From Gammaproteobacteria bacterium (GTDB taxonomy: Bacteria; Pseudomonadota; Gammaproteobacteria; JADZEE01): DNA of 64,000 bases. The number at the start of each line of letters is the position of its first letter. Position 1 is the first letter of the stretch. The position numbers and the translations under genes were made by a program. Of the stretch, positions 1-7,695 are shown piece by piece. The stretch lies in NCBI GenBank assembly GCA_020850735.1, contig JADZEE010000051.1, positions 1-64,000 of the forward strand. Direction: 5' to 3'. The notes under the pieces are model-generated. The model searched no databases. It saw only the letters and a list, made by a program, of their open reading frames with translations, and had not been told where the DNA came from.

Positions 1-414
1 AATCCATCGCGTGCGCTGCTCGTCGAGGCCGCATGGTTCGCCACGCCGTGCCTGCGGCCCGGCTCGCGAAGACGTGCACGCGGAGCGGGACGTGAGCATC
101 CGACCCGCAGTAGCACCGTCCTTGCGAGGTGCCGCAGTGCGGATTTCGTCGTTGCCCGGCGTTGCAGAGCCTGCGCCGTCTTTGCGCGGCGCCGCAGGCG
201 CCGTGGCAATCCATCGCGTGCGCCGTTCGTCGAGGCCGCATGGTTCGCCACGCCGTGCCTGCGGCCCGGCTCGCGAAGACGCGCACGCGGAGCGGGACGT
301 GAGCATCCGACCCGCAGTAGCACCGTCTTTGCGAGGTGTCGCAGTGCGGACTTCGTCGTTGCCGGGCGCTGCAGAGCCTGCGCCGTCCTTGCGCGGCGCC
401 GCAGGCGCCGTGGC
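1..414. repeat. Tandem pair of 207-bp intergenic repeats
   Basis: Two consecutive copies of a 207-bp unit (1-207 and 208-414) differ at only a handful of positions, and the window edge may cut further copies. Each unit holds sub-repeats of the form TTGCG(A/C)GG...GCCGTGGCAATCC, which resembles the widespread proteobacterial intergenic family TTGCGAG...GCAATCC. Because 207 is divisible by three, an open frame (11-505) reads through both copies and gives a pseudo-repetitive Arg/Ala/Pro-rich peptide. I regard that frame as fortuitous: it has no credible start region and runs into the signal-peptide gene at 451. Confidence 0.8.
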
Positions 415-450
415 AAGCCGTCCCGGCCAATCGTCCACAGGAGAAGTACG

Positions 451-1116
451 ATGCCCCGAACCCGATCCCTGCGTCTGGCAGCCGCCCTCGCCACCGTCGT
501 CTTAGCCCTGACGGCCCGGGCTCAGACCACCATCGAAGAGCTCCCCGCTTACAGCCAGCCGCTGCCCGGCGAGACGGTCCTGTCCTTCCATGCCAGCATG
601 GCCAAGCATGGTATTTCGATCACCCACGGCGGGACCGTGGGCCTCGGCACCTTTCCGCCCGGCATTCCGCCACTGTCCGAACCGGCGATCAAGAACGGCC
701 TGATCGCCGACCTGAAGTTCGCCGACGCCGACGGCAACGTCATCGGTTTCGGCAGCGAACTCGAAGTCTTCCCCGAGGGTCAGTCACCCGCGGTCGATGA
801 AGACGTGCGCTGGCAGACCGGCTGGGCGGTGGTGATCCCCGGCCGCGGCATGATTTTCCTCGATCAGATCGAGCACTCCGGTGGGCTCGGCCCGCAGGTC
901 ATCCAGAAGACGAAGGAAACCGGCACGGACTGGGTCGGCGACTGGTGGATCACGACCACGGTCGGCCCGCTCGAGAACGGCCGTGGCCGCATCATCGGCG
1001 GGACCGGCGAGTTCGTGGCCATCCGCGGCGAGTTCGTCGAGATCGATCACCTCACGCGCTTCACGGTCGACGGCCGCATGGAGATCGACGTCGAGCTGCG
1101 CCTGTTCGTGAAGTGA
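451..1116 (+). CDS. Secreted protein, possible allene-oxide-cyclase/dirigent-like barrel
   Basis: This 221-residue protein begins with a clear Sec signal peptide (Arg-rich start, hydrophobic core, cleavage after TARAQ near residue 25). The C-terminal third contains GRGRIIGGTGEFVAIRGEF (about 178-196), which resembles the GGTG-F-x-GxxG strand pattern of allene oxide cyclase/dirigent barrel proteins. That fold assignment is inference from this motif. There are no cysteines and no recognisable catalytic motif. An AGGAGAA ribosome-binding site sits just upstream of the ATG. The SDR gene follows after 26 bp, so the two may be co-transcribed. The function is unknown. Confidence 0.75.
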   Translation: MPRTRSLRLAAALATVVLALTARAQTTIEELPAYSQPLPGETVLSFHASMAKHGISITHGGTVGLGTFPPGIPPLSEPAIKNGLIADLKFADADGNVIGFGSELEVFPEGQSPAVDEDVRWQTGWAVVIPGRGMIFLDQIEHSGGLGPQVIQKTKETGTDWVGDWWITTTVGPLENGRGRIIGGTGEFVAIRGEFVEIDHLTRFTVDGRMEIDVELRLFVK

Positions 1117-1142
1117 GCGCAACCGGGGCGGGGACGACGAAC

Positions 1143-1988
1143 ATGTTTGCGGACCAGGTGGCGATTGTGACCGGTGCGGCCTCCGGCATGGGGCGGGAGG
1201 TGGCGCGCGAGCTCGCCCGCCGGGGCGCCGTGGTGGTGCTCGCTGACCGGGACGCCGACGGCGTTGCCGAGAGCGCGCGGGCGATTACCGCGGCCGGCGG
1301 TCGTGCGCATGCCGAGCAGGTCGACGTTGCCGACGCCGCGCGCGTGCAGGCGCTCGTCGACGGTACGGTCACCCGCCACGGGCGCCTCGATTACATGTTC
1401 AACAACGCCGGCATCGGCATCGCCGGCGAGGTGCGCGATCTGAGCCTCGGGCACTGGCGCCGGATCATCGAGATCAATCTGATGGGTGTGGTGCACGGCA
1501 CCATCGCTGCCTATCGGGTGATGCTGCACCAGGGCCGCGGCCACATCGTCAACACCGCCTCGCTGGCCGGCCTCACGCCGACACCCGTCAACGCGCCGTA
1601 CTGCGCAGCCAAGCACGCCGTGGTGGGGTTGAGCACTGCGCTGCGCCAGGAAGCGGCGGCGCTCGGGGTGAAGGTCAGCGTCGTGTGTCCCGGTGTGATC
1701 GGCACCGCCATCTTCAGAACCAGCGAGCTGGTCAACCTGGCACCGAGCCTGTTCGAGAGCATGCCGTTCAAAATGATGGACCCGGCCGCGGCCGCGCAGG
1801 CCATTCTGGCCGGCGTCGAGCGTAACCGCGAGTACATCCTGTTTCCCCTGCACGCGCACATCCTGTGGCGCCTGCACCGGCTGTGGCCGGGCCTGCTCGC
1901 GCACCTCGGCCGCGGTTTTCTCGCGCGGGCCCGCAGCCTGCGCGGTACGGCGCAGTCCCCGCACGAGGACGCCAAAACCCAGGGCTGA
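1143..1988 (+). CDS. Short-chain dehydrogenase/reductase (SDR)
   Basis: This 281-residue classical SDR is probably an NAD(P)-dependent oxidoreductase with unknown substrate. It has the dinucleotide-binding TGAASGMG motif at residues 10-17, NNAGI near 83, the catalytic serine in NTASLAG, and YCAAK, the YxxxK catalytic pair, near 156. An aspartate-containing strand end (VVLADRD) suggests NAD preference. The C-terminal extension (LFPLHAHILWRLHRLWPGLL) is hydrophobic and amphipathic, as in SDRs of lipid metabolism, and could contact membrane. I chose the ATG at 1143 because the homologous N-terminus starts there and the upstream open frame overlaps the preceding gene. Confidence 0.9.
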   Translation: MFADQVAIVTGAASGMGREVARELARRGAVVVLADRDADGVAESARAITAAGGRAHAEQVDVADAARVQALVDGTVTRHGRLDYMFNNAGIGIAGEVRDLSLGHWRRIIEINLMGVVHGTIAAYRVMLHQGRGHIVNTASLAGLTPTPVNAPYCAAKHAVVGLSTALRQEAAALGVKVSVVCPGVIGTAIFRTSELVNLAPSLFESMPFKMMDPAAAAQAILAGVERNREYILFPLHAHILWRLHRLWPGLLAHLGRGFLARARSLRGTAQSPHEDAKTQG

Positions 1989-1994
1989 AGCACG

Positions 1995-2013
1995 CCGCCG
2001 GTCCCTCCGGCGG
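1995..2013. terminator. Possible weak terminator hairpin after the SDR gene
   Basis: A perfect 7-bp GC stem (CCGCCGG / CCGGCGG) with a 5-nt loop begins 7 bp after the SDR stop codon. There is no U-run, so it could equally be a simple mRNA 3' end stabiliser. Confidence 0.3.
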
Positions 2014-2165
2014 TTGACCGCCCGGTATGCCCGCGATATCCGCCCGGCGCGTCCCGGGCGTTTGTCCCGCTTGCGGGCGGGCATGATCCATCCCGCAATG
2101 ACCCGGTACCGATTAAGATCACTGCTTCGCGCACGCACCGCGCGCGCCATCCCGGGAGAAAACCC

Positions 2166-2825
2166 ATGGCCCTGACAGTGTACTGGGGCAGCGGCAGCGC
2201 CTTTGCCTGGCGCGTATTGCTCGCCCTCGAAGTCAAGAACCTCGCCTACGACTCGAAGCTCATCAGCTTCGAGGCCAAGGACAACCGCGCCCCCGGGTTT
2301 CTCGCGCTCAACCCGCGCGGCAAGGTGCCGGTGCTGGTCGACGGGGATTACGTGCTGTATGAATCCGAGGCGATCCTGTACTACCTCGACCGCAAGCACC
2401 CGCAACCGCCCCTGTACGGGACGAGCGCCGAGCAGGCGGGCGCCGTCATGCGTTCGATCTGCGAACAGAACGCTTACCTGGAGACGCCCCTGTACGACGT
2501 CGTAAGACCTCTGTATTTCGGCAGGATCCCCGACCAGGCGGACCGGGTCAGCGCGGCCGTGCCGCTCGTGGCACAGGAACTCGCCACGATCGAGACACGT
2601 CTCGGTGCGCAGGCGTGGCTGGCGACCGAGACGCTGAGCGCCGCGGATCTGTGTCTGTTCCCCAATGTCCAGACGCTGCGGCGCGCGCTCGGCAAGGACA
2701 CGGCGGCACCCCTGGCCGCCGCGTTGCTGCCCTTCGAGGAACGCTTTCCGGCGATCGTGCGCTGGACACGAAGTATCGAGAGCCTGCCTGGTTACGAGCG
2801 TACCTACCCGCCGCACTGGCGCTAG
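2166..2825 (+). CDS. Glutathione S-transferase family protein
   Basis: This 219-residue cytosolic-type GST has an N-terminal thioredoxin-fold domain (about 1-80) with the likely catalytic serine in GSGSAFAWRV. It carries the cis-proline of KVPVLV and the ESEAI glutathione-binding loop near residue 66. An all-helical C-terminal domain follows, with the conserved SAADLCLFP N-cap motif near 158. The length matches the family. Physiological substrates cannot be predicted. GGGAGAAAACCC precedes the ATG. It appears to be a single-gene unit, and the 177 bp upstream show no gene. Confidence 0.92.
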   Translation: MALTVYWGSGSAFAWRVLLALEVKNLAYDSKLISFEAKDNRAPGFLALNPRGKVPVLVDGDYVLYESEAILYYLDRKHPQPPLYGTSAEQAGAVMRSICEQNAYLETPLYDVVRPLYFGRIPDQADRVSAAVPLVAQELATIETRLGAQAWLATETLSAADLCLFPNVQTLRRALGKDTAAPLAAALLPFEERFPAIVRWTRSIESLPGYERTYPPHWR

Positions 2826-2906
2826 CGTACATCGCGGTGGCATTGCCCGCGCCATGCCCGGATAATCGGAGCGGCTCGCTGAGCGATAAATCGCGGGGTG
2901 ATTGTG

Positions 2907-3365
2907 ATGACGACGACGGATGACTTCTCGGTTGTGCGCGTACGCACGAGGATCCTGGCGGTGCGCGCCGTTCTCGTTGCCGCGGTAATCACCGTTGCGT
3001 TCGTGCCGGGCGCTTTCGCCGACGATGGTCCCGCGGCAGTCGTGGCGAGCGGTGCCAAGCGCTTCGAGCGCCACTGCGCGCTGTGTCACGGCAAGGACGC
3101 CAAGGGTTTCGGGCTGTACCTGAGCACCCTGAAGACCAAGCCGTCGAACCTGACACTGCTGGCGAAGAAAAACGACGGCTGTTTTCCGTTCGCCGAGCTG
3201 TATCGGATCATCGAAGGCCGTGACATGTCCAGCTCGCACGGCACGCGCGAGATGCCGATCTGGGGCGAGGAGTTCAAGGCGATGGTGCCCGGTGAATCCG
3301 AAACCCTGGTCCAGGGCCGGATCCTCGAGATCCTCATGTTCCTGGATTCGATCCAGGAACGTTGA
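2907..3365 (+). CDS. Periplasmic c-type cytochrome, monoheme
   Basis: A signal peptide or anchor (hydrophobic stretch AVLVAAVITVAFVPGAFA) precedes a single heme-binding CALCH motif in a short cytochrome c class I domain. A distal methionine ligand is available in the EMPIWG segment, which resembles the MP-W-G pattern of many cytochrome c domains. The protein is about 152 residues. A GTG at 2898 is an alternative start, but GGGGTG lies at good spacing from the ATG at 2907. It probably carries electrons in the periplasm; the partner is unknown. The RidA-like gene follows after 28 bp on the same strand. Confidence 0.85.
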   Translation: MTTTDDFSVVRVRTRILAVRAVLVAAVITVAFVPGAFADDGPAAVVASGAKRFERHCALCHGKDAKGFGLYLSTLKTKPSNLTLLAKKNDGCFPFAELYRIIEGRDMSSSHGTREMPIWGEEFKAMVPGESETLVQGRILEILMFLDSIQER

Positions 3366-3393
3366 GCCGACCGCGGGCGCCGGCGCGCGGATC

Positions 3394-3780
3394 ATGGCCG
3401 TGAAAAGGATCTCGATCGCGCCCCTGGGCCGGCTGAAGGCTTTCTGTCACGCCACCGTCGCCGGTGACTTCATCTTCGTGTCCGGGACCCTGGGCACCGC
3501 GCCGGGCTCGCTCGATCTGGTCGCCGGGGGCACCGGCCCCGAGACCACGCAGACGCTGCGCAACATCGAGCAGATCCTCACCGCTTGCGGCGCCACGCTC
3601 GCGGACGTCGTGAAGATGAACGTGTTTCTCGCCGACATGGACACGTTCGCCGCCATGAACGCCGCCTACGTGGCGGTCATGGGCGAGGATCCGCCGGCGC
3701 GCATCACCGTCGGTCGTGCCGGGCTCGCACTCGGTGCCGCGGTCGAGATCGACTGTGTCGCCCACAAGACGCAAGGCTGA
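3394..3780 (+). CDS. RidA/YjgF family protein (enamine/imine deaminase-like)
   Basis: This 128-residue protein spans the whole family length. RidA proteins form trimers that hydrolyse reactive enamine/imine intermediates, such as 2-aminoacrylate from PLP enzymes, although many paralogues have other roles. Visible family features are VSGTLG near the start, the QTLRNIEQIL helix, VVKMNVFLADM, and the PPARITVG strand, in which the arginine normally binds the substrate carboxylate. The terminal EIDCVAHK is typical. It is adjacent to the cytochrome c gene. Confidence 0.9.
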   Translation: MAVKRISIAPLGRLKAFCHATVAGDFIFVSGTLGTAPGSLDLVAGGTGPETTQTLRNIEQILTACGATLADVVKMNVFLADMDTFAAMNAAYVAVMGEDPPARITVGRAGLALGAAVEIDCVAHKTQG

Positions 3781-3790
3781 ACCTGCCCGG

Positions 3791-4018
3791 ATGCCCGAAG
3801 GCGAAGGTCGCCGGCTCGCCGAGTCCGTGCGCCGCGCCTGCGTCGACGCCGCAGTACGGGCCTGGGAAGACGGCGGCGTCAGTGGTCTTTGCATCGAGGG
3901 CCGCTGGGATCTCGCCGTCGATGCGATGCGTCACGTCGATCTCGGTCCGCTGCTGCACGCTCCCGGTGACGACCCGCCGGTCGCCGGCGGGCCCGACGCA
4001 GGCAGCGGTACCGCCTGA
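3791..4018 (+). CDS. Small conserved-looking protein of unknown function
   Basis: This 75-residue reading frame begins 10 bp after the RidA gene. The N-terminal half is helical and charged, with WEDGGVSGLCIEGRWDLAVDAMRHVD, which reads like a real protein rather than noncoding translation. Similar short proteins with a G(L/V)CxEGRWE(L)AVxAMR pattern occur in proteobacteria, some mislabelled as acetyltransferases; that recollection is not verified. The C-terminal 20 residues are Gly/Pro/Ala-rich and probably disordered. No function can be assigned. Confidence 0.55.
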   Translation: MPEGEGRRLAESVRRACVDAAVRAWEDGGVSGLCIEGRWDLAVDAMRHVDLGPLLHAPGDDPPVAGGPDAGSGTA

Positions 4019-4095
4019 CGCCGGGTTGCCGGGACCGGGCGCCGTCGGCGTCCCGGTGACGGACCCGACACTGCCGATGGCCGAGAACTTCGGGA

Positions 4096-4226
4096 CTTCG
4101 GGACAGCCAGGTATTCGCCGGCGGAACCTCGGAACACCCATGAACTTCGGGACAGCCATGGATACGCCCGCTGCAAGATATTGATTGTTATATTATTTCA
4201 CTCCGCCATTGCATGGCTGTCCCGAA
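4096..4226. repeat. Cluster of CTTCGGGACAGCCA repeats with a 15-bp inverted copy
   Basis: Direct copies of CTTCGGGACAGCCA occur at 4096-4109 and 4145-4158. A perfect 15-bp inverted copy of the second (4146-4160 TTCGGGACAGCCATG) lies at 4212-4226, separated by an AT-rich 51-bp loop. The right arm lies inside the 3' end of the phosphodiesterase gene. The structure could act as an mRNA 3' end for that minus-strand gene or be a small palindromic mobile repeat. Confidence 0.65.
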
Positions 4227-5143
4227 TCGCATGCCTGCGTGCAGTCGTCCACGCCGATCACGCGCCCGTCCAGACCCCAGTGCGCTTGCGCGGGCACACC
4301 CATGTGCGCCAGCGCCGTCACCGCGACGTCGACGATATCCGGTGCCGGTTCGATGCGGCCGTGGCACACCTGCGGGCCGGCGAGGATGACGAACGTGGTG
4401 CGTTCCTGCGGGGTGTTCAGAAAACCGTGACCGCTGCGGATGCCGCCGTGATCGGTGGCGACGACGACGAGCCAGTTCTCGCGCAGGTAGTGCCGCCGCT
4501 CGCGCAGCGATTCGAGCAGGTGACCGAGGCGCTGATCCGAGCGCTCGATGGCGGCGCGGTAATTCAGGTTGTCGGGTTCGAAGCAGCAGCGGTGGCCGGC
4601 CAGATCGACTTCGTTGAAATGCACGAACACCGCATCCGCATTGCCGGTCTGCAGCAGCTCGCCGGCAGTGCGCTCCACCTCCTCGTCACTCAGCCCGGCG
4701 CGCGCGAAGTCCGGGCGCATCGGTAAGTATTGGTTGAGCGGTGCCCAGGCCACGATCGAGGCGACGAAAACGTCCGGGCGCCGTGATTTCAGGCGTGCGA
4801 ACAGGGAGGGGTAGGCATCGAAGCGGGCGCCAATGAATTCGTTGTCGCTGACACCGTGTTTCGCGCGCCACACGCCCGTCAGCAGGCTCGACCAGGCCGG
4901 ACCGCTGGTCGCGATGTCGGTCGTCTGCGCGCTCAGGCTGTAGGCGCCCTCCCGCATCAAGCGGTCGAGCGCCGGTGTATGCGCCGGCGCGATCGCGTCC
5001 GGCCGCAGGCCATCGATACCGATGATCAGCAGCCGCGGCCCGTCCGTTGCCCCCGCCGCCGCCGCCACATACAGCGCGAGCACAGCGACGGCCATGCGGC
5101 CGGCAGACCGTGCGGGTTCACGCGGCGCCAACACGCAGTTCAC
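4193..5143 (-). CDS. Exported type I phosphodiesterase/nucleotide pyrophosphatase (alkaline phosphatase superfamily)
   Basis: About 316 residues from the GTG at 5143, which has AAGGCGGGA upstream and yields a plausible signal peptide (hydrophobic MAVAVLALYVAAAAG). An ATG at 5095 is the alternative start. The mature protein opens with LLIIGIDGLRPDAI (metal-binding Asp). A probable nucleophile Thr/Ser lies in ATSGPAWSSLLTG, FVHFNEVDLAGH supplies metal ligands, and ATDHGGIRSGHG carries the conserved D-H-G-G metal site. These match the type I phosphodiesterase/nucleotide pyrophosphatase family. The substrate is unknown. The gene is flanked on both sides by GGGACA-type inverted repeats. Confidence 0.85.
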   Translation of the reverse strand: MNCVLAPREPARSAGRMAVAVLALYVAAAAGATDGPRLLIIGIDGLRPDAIAPAHTPALDRLMREGAYSLSAQTTDIATSGPAWSSLLTGVWRAKHGVSDNEFIGARFDAYPSLFARLKSRRPDVFVASIVAWAPLNQYLPMRPDFARAGLSDEEVERTAGELLQTGNADAVFVHFNEVDLAGHRCCFEPDNLNYRAAIERSDQRLGHLLESLRERRHYLRENWLVVVATDHGGIRSGHGFLNTPQERTTFVILAGPQVCHGRIEPAPDIVDVAVTALAHMGVPAQAHWGLDGRVIGVDDCTQACDSGQPCNGGVK

Positions 5144-5191
5144 GTGATCCCGCCTTGCCTGCGGACGGCATGCGCCGGTGTCGGACGATTT

Positions 5192-5268
5192 CGGGACACC
5201 CACGGACCTGCGGGCAGCAATGCATCGGTTTCTCTCTGATCGCTGTTCGCCGGTGTGTGGGTGTCCCG
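5192..5268. repeat. GGGACACCCAC inverted repeat
   Basis: CGGGACACCCAC at 5192-5203 is matched by its perfect reverse complement at 5257-5268, separated by 53 bp. The motif is a variant of the GGGACAGCCA repeat at 4096-4226, and the loop length is nearly the same. The pair therefore brackets the phosphodiesterase gene. Confidence 0.6.
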
Positions 5269-5333
5269 CTATGCGCGCGCAGGCGCTGCACGATGAACTG
5301 GCCGAAACATGATTGCCGCCTCTTGACCAGTCG

Positions 5334-6590
5334 TCAGACGTCCTCACACTCGAAGTACCACCGGGCGGTGTCGAGGCGGCACAGCGAACGACCACCCATC
5401 CACAGGCTCATGATCTTCGAATCGCGCCAGATCTTTTCCAGGTCGTATTCGTGCGCATAGCCGGCGGCACCCATCAGGTCCATGGCCTGATTACAAACCG
5501 TGGTCAGTGCGTCGCTGGCGAACAATTTCGTCGACCGCGTCTTCGCGAGCATTTCCCTGGAATGGCCCGGGCCGTACAAATCGGGCCGGTCGAGCATACG
5601 CGCCTTGCAGTACGTGTCGGACTTGACGACCTCGATCAAGGTCATGATTTCACCCAGGTGGCCGGCAATGATGCTGTGCTCCTTCAATGTCTTGCCGGCA
5701 ACGACGCGGTTGTTGACCCACGCGACCAGGATTTCGTAGACGCGGTTCATGCTCCCGAGTGCGTAGCCGCCGGTCATGACATTGCCCCAGCTGATCATCT
5801 CGCGCGCATATTGCGCATCCAGTCCCGGGCCCTGGGCCCGGTTCTCGGCCGGTACCCGGACGTTCTCGAACCAGATATCACCGTTGAAGTCCGCGCTCAT
5901 CCCGGCCTTCCTGTACGGCTTGCCCTGGGTGACGCCCGGCGTGTCGGCGGGCACATAGATCAGGGCAAACGCCTCGTCGTCCTCGACTCCGGGTCTGGTC
6001 GTGCAAAACACGCCGAATATGTCCGCCAGACCGCCGCTGTTGGTACACCACAGCTTGTGTCCGTTGATTATCCAGTCGCCGCCGTCACGCTCCGCGCGGG
6101 TTTGTATGTATTGCCCGTGGGTCGCGTCGATGTTTTCGACGTCGGAGCCACTGCGTGCGTCCGTGATTGCCGGGCATCCCATTACCATCTCGTCGGTATC
6201 ACAGAACATCGGACCGAATTTCTCGACCAGCCTGTCGTTACGGTGCCATGGCAGCGCAATGTGCATGAACGGCCAGCCACAACAGTTGGCGGCAGTACAC
6301 ATGCCGGAGTCCCCGCGCGCGATTTCTTCGCAGCACACGACGAAGCCGACGCACGAACTGGCGCCCAGACCGCCGATCTGCTCCGGCCAGATACCCCGTT
6401 GATAGCCGATGTCGACCATGAGTTTTTTCATGATCGGCTTGACGATCTCATGGCCCCGCCAGTCGTCGTCGATCTTGTGACGATTCGGCCAGACATCCTC
6501 GTCGACCCATTTGCGGATGGCGGCGGCGACCTGACGATCGGTGTCCGTGATCCATTCTTCCGGGCGGGCAATGTTCTCGTAGGTAGGCAT
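5334..6590 (-). CDS. Acyl-CoA dehydrogenase family protein
   Basis: This 418-residue FAD-dependent flavoenzyme catalyses alpha,beta-dehydrogenation of an acyl-CoA. The ACAD fold is visible: an N-terminal helical domain with GGLGASSCVGFVVCCEEIARGDSG, a beta domain with ITDARSGSDVENI (FAD/substrate loop) and KLWCTNSGGLADIFGVF, and a C-terminal helical domain ending in MDLMGAAGYAHEYDLEKIWRDSKIMSL (FAD-binding and dimer contact). I chose the ATG at 6590 because GGGGAGA precedes it and the longer frame upstream is non-homologous. A truncated TetR-like reading frame diverges from its promoter region. Chain length and substrate cannot be inferred. Confidence 0.92.
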   Translation of the reverse strand: MPTYENIARPEEWITDTDRQVAAAIRKWVDEDVWPNRHKIDDDWRGHEIVKPIMKKLMVDIGYQRGIWPEQIGGLGASSCVGFVVCCEEIARGDSGMCTAANCCGWPFMHIALPWHRNDRLVEKFGPMFCDTDEMVMGCPAITDARSGSDVENIDATHGQYIQTRAERDGGDWIINGHKLWCTNSGGLADIFGVFCTTRPGVEDDEAFALIYVPADTPGVTQGKPYRKAGMSADFNGDIWFENVRVPAENRAQGPGLDAQYAREMISWGNVMTGGYALGSMNRVYEILVAWVNNRVVAGKTLKEHSIIAGHLGEIMTLIEVVKSDTYCKARMLDRPDLYGPGHSREMLAKTRSTKLFASDALTTVCNQAMDLMGAAGYAHEYDLEKIWRDSKIMSLWMGGRSLCRLDTARWYFECEDV

Positions 6591-6746
6591 CGGTGCGAAT
6601 CTCCCCGGTCGGTCCTGCAAAGCACACGAAGTGAACGCTTTCGGCGGCTTCCGTGCGTCGATCCGCCTGCGATATTCTCGGCGCAGCGCAAATTTCGTGT
6701 CAATGACTCGTGCCGTCACTTCGTGGCCGAAGCAAAGATTGAACGC

Positions 6747-6842
6747 ATGGCAGACGACCAAACACGGATCCTTGAAATCGCGGCGGAGATGTTCGTCCGC
6801 TCGGGGCCCGAACGATTCGTTGTGCGCGGGACCGCGAGCTGA
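6747..6842 (+). pseudogene. Truncated TetR-family regulator remnant
   Basis: A 31-codon frame reads MADDQTRILEIAAEMFVRSG... and then PERFVVRGTAS before a TGA. This matches the first helices of a TetR DNA-binding domain (RIL-AA-ELF---G---T-V/R-IA), but it stops before the recognition helix is complete. It sits divergently upstream of the acyl-CoA dehydrogenase, the usual place for a local TetR repressor. Nothing TetR-like continues after the stop. The rest of 6591-6940 holds only the promoter region and the ribosome-binding site of the next gene. Confidence 0.45.
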
Positions 6843-6940
6843 AGTGTCCGCCATCGAGGCGGGCGCGGTTGTGGATCCGGGTGCGAGCGGTCAAGCTATG
6901 CGGGCCGGGATACCGCGGTAGCCCTCGAAGGAGGAGGTTC

Positions 6941-7477
6941 ATGGAACGCGAAGGTCACATCAAACCAGGCATGGCGGGGAAGCAGATGCGCAGGCGAGAC
7001 GTGCTGGCCGGCGTCACGCTGCTCGCCGGCGCCACACTGGCTGGGGCCGGACGCGCGGCTGTCGAAGAGCACTCGGGCCATCACGTGACGGGCGCGGCGG
7101 GGGCCGCCGACGCCAGGCACCAGTACACCGAGGCCAGCGCGTATAAGAAGCGCCAATCGGCGGTGAATATCGCGAACGAGTGTATCGCGACGGGTCAGGC
7201 TTGTCTCAGTCACTGTATGGAGACCTTCGTCGCCGGCGATACCACCATGGCCGAGTGCGCGCGCTCGGTGCAGGAGATGATCGTCACCTGCCAGGCATTC
7301 GCGCAGCTCGCCGCCAACGACTCGGTGGTGCTGCGCCCCATGGCGCAGGCGTGCATTGCCGTCTGTGATGAATGCGAGAAGCAGTGTCGCGTACACGAGG
7401 AACACCAGGCCGAGTGCCGCGCGTGCGCCGACGCCTGCGCCGCTCTCGTCGTCGAGGCGGGAAAGATCGTCGCATAG
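6941..7477 (+). CDS. csp1: Tat-exported four-helix-bundle copper-storage protein (Csp1-like, DUF326)
   Basis: The protein has 178 residues and a very strong AAGGAGGAGG ribosome-binding site. A twin-arginine signal (MRRRDVLAGVTLLAGATLAG) would export a folded protein. The mature part contains twelve cysteines in CxxxC and CxxC pairs along predicted helices: NECIATGQACLSHC, VTC, QACIAVCDECEKQC, AECRACADAC. This is the signature of Csp copper-storage tetramers, which line the helix-bundle core with thiolates to bind many Cu(I) ions. A His-rich segment (EEHSGHHVTG) follows the signal. No copper exporter is adjacent, so copper supply or detoxification is inferred from the family. Confidence 0.9.
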   Translation: MEREGHIKPGMAGKQMRRRDVLAGVTLLAGATLAGAGRAAVEEHSGHHVTGAAGAADARHQYTEASAYKKRQSAVNIANECIATGQACLSHCMETFVAGDTTMAECARSVQEMIVTCQAFAQLAANDSVVLRPMAQACIAVCDECEKQCRVHEEHQAECRACADACAALVVEAGKIVA

Positions 7478-7695
7478 ATCCGGGCTCTCGAGCGGCCGGC
7501 GGGCATTGGTCTTCGCTGCACTCAGCCGCGCGCCGCCCGAGCTCGCCCGCAGATCCGCGGGCACACCGACCGCGAAGCGCCGGGCATCGATCCGTGCTCC
7601 CTGCGGGTGCCGGCCGGTGCCATTCGCAGCAGCGCTGCAATGAGCGCCGAAGCGGTGTTCAATGCCGGGGCCGACGGTATGGAAGGTCACACATC

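Noticed and set aside
11-505. 164-codon open frame with an internal 69-residue repeat
   Set aside because: It is the translation of a 207-bp intergenic tandem repeat; amino-acid composition is unnatural and it overlaps the true signal-peptide gene at 451.
1047-3395. Long minus-strand frame of 782 codons
   Set aside because: It runs antisense to the SDR, GST and cytochrome c genes, whose protein motifs are clear; long antisense frames are expected in high-GC DNA.
5313-6842. 509-codon plus-strand frame
   Set aside because: It is antisense to the acyl-CoA dehydrogenase; only its last 31 codons (TetR-like) have independent meaning.
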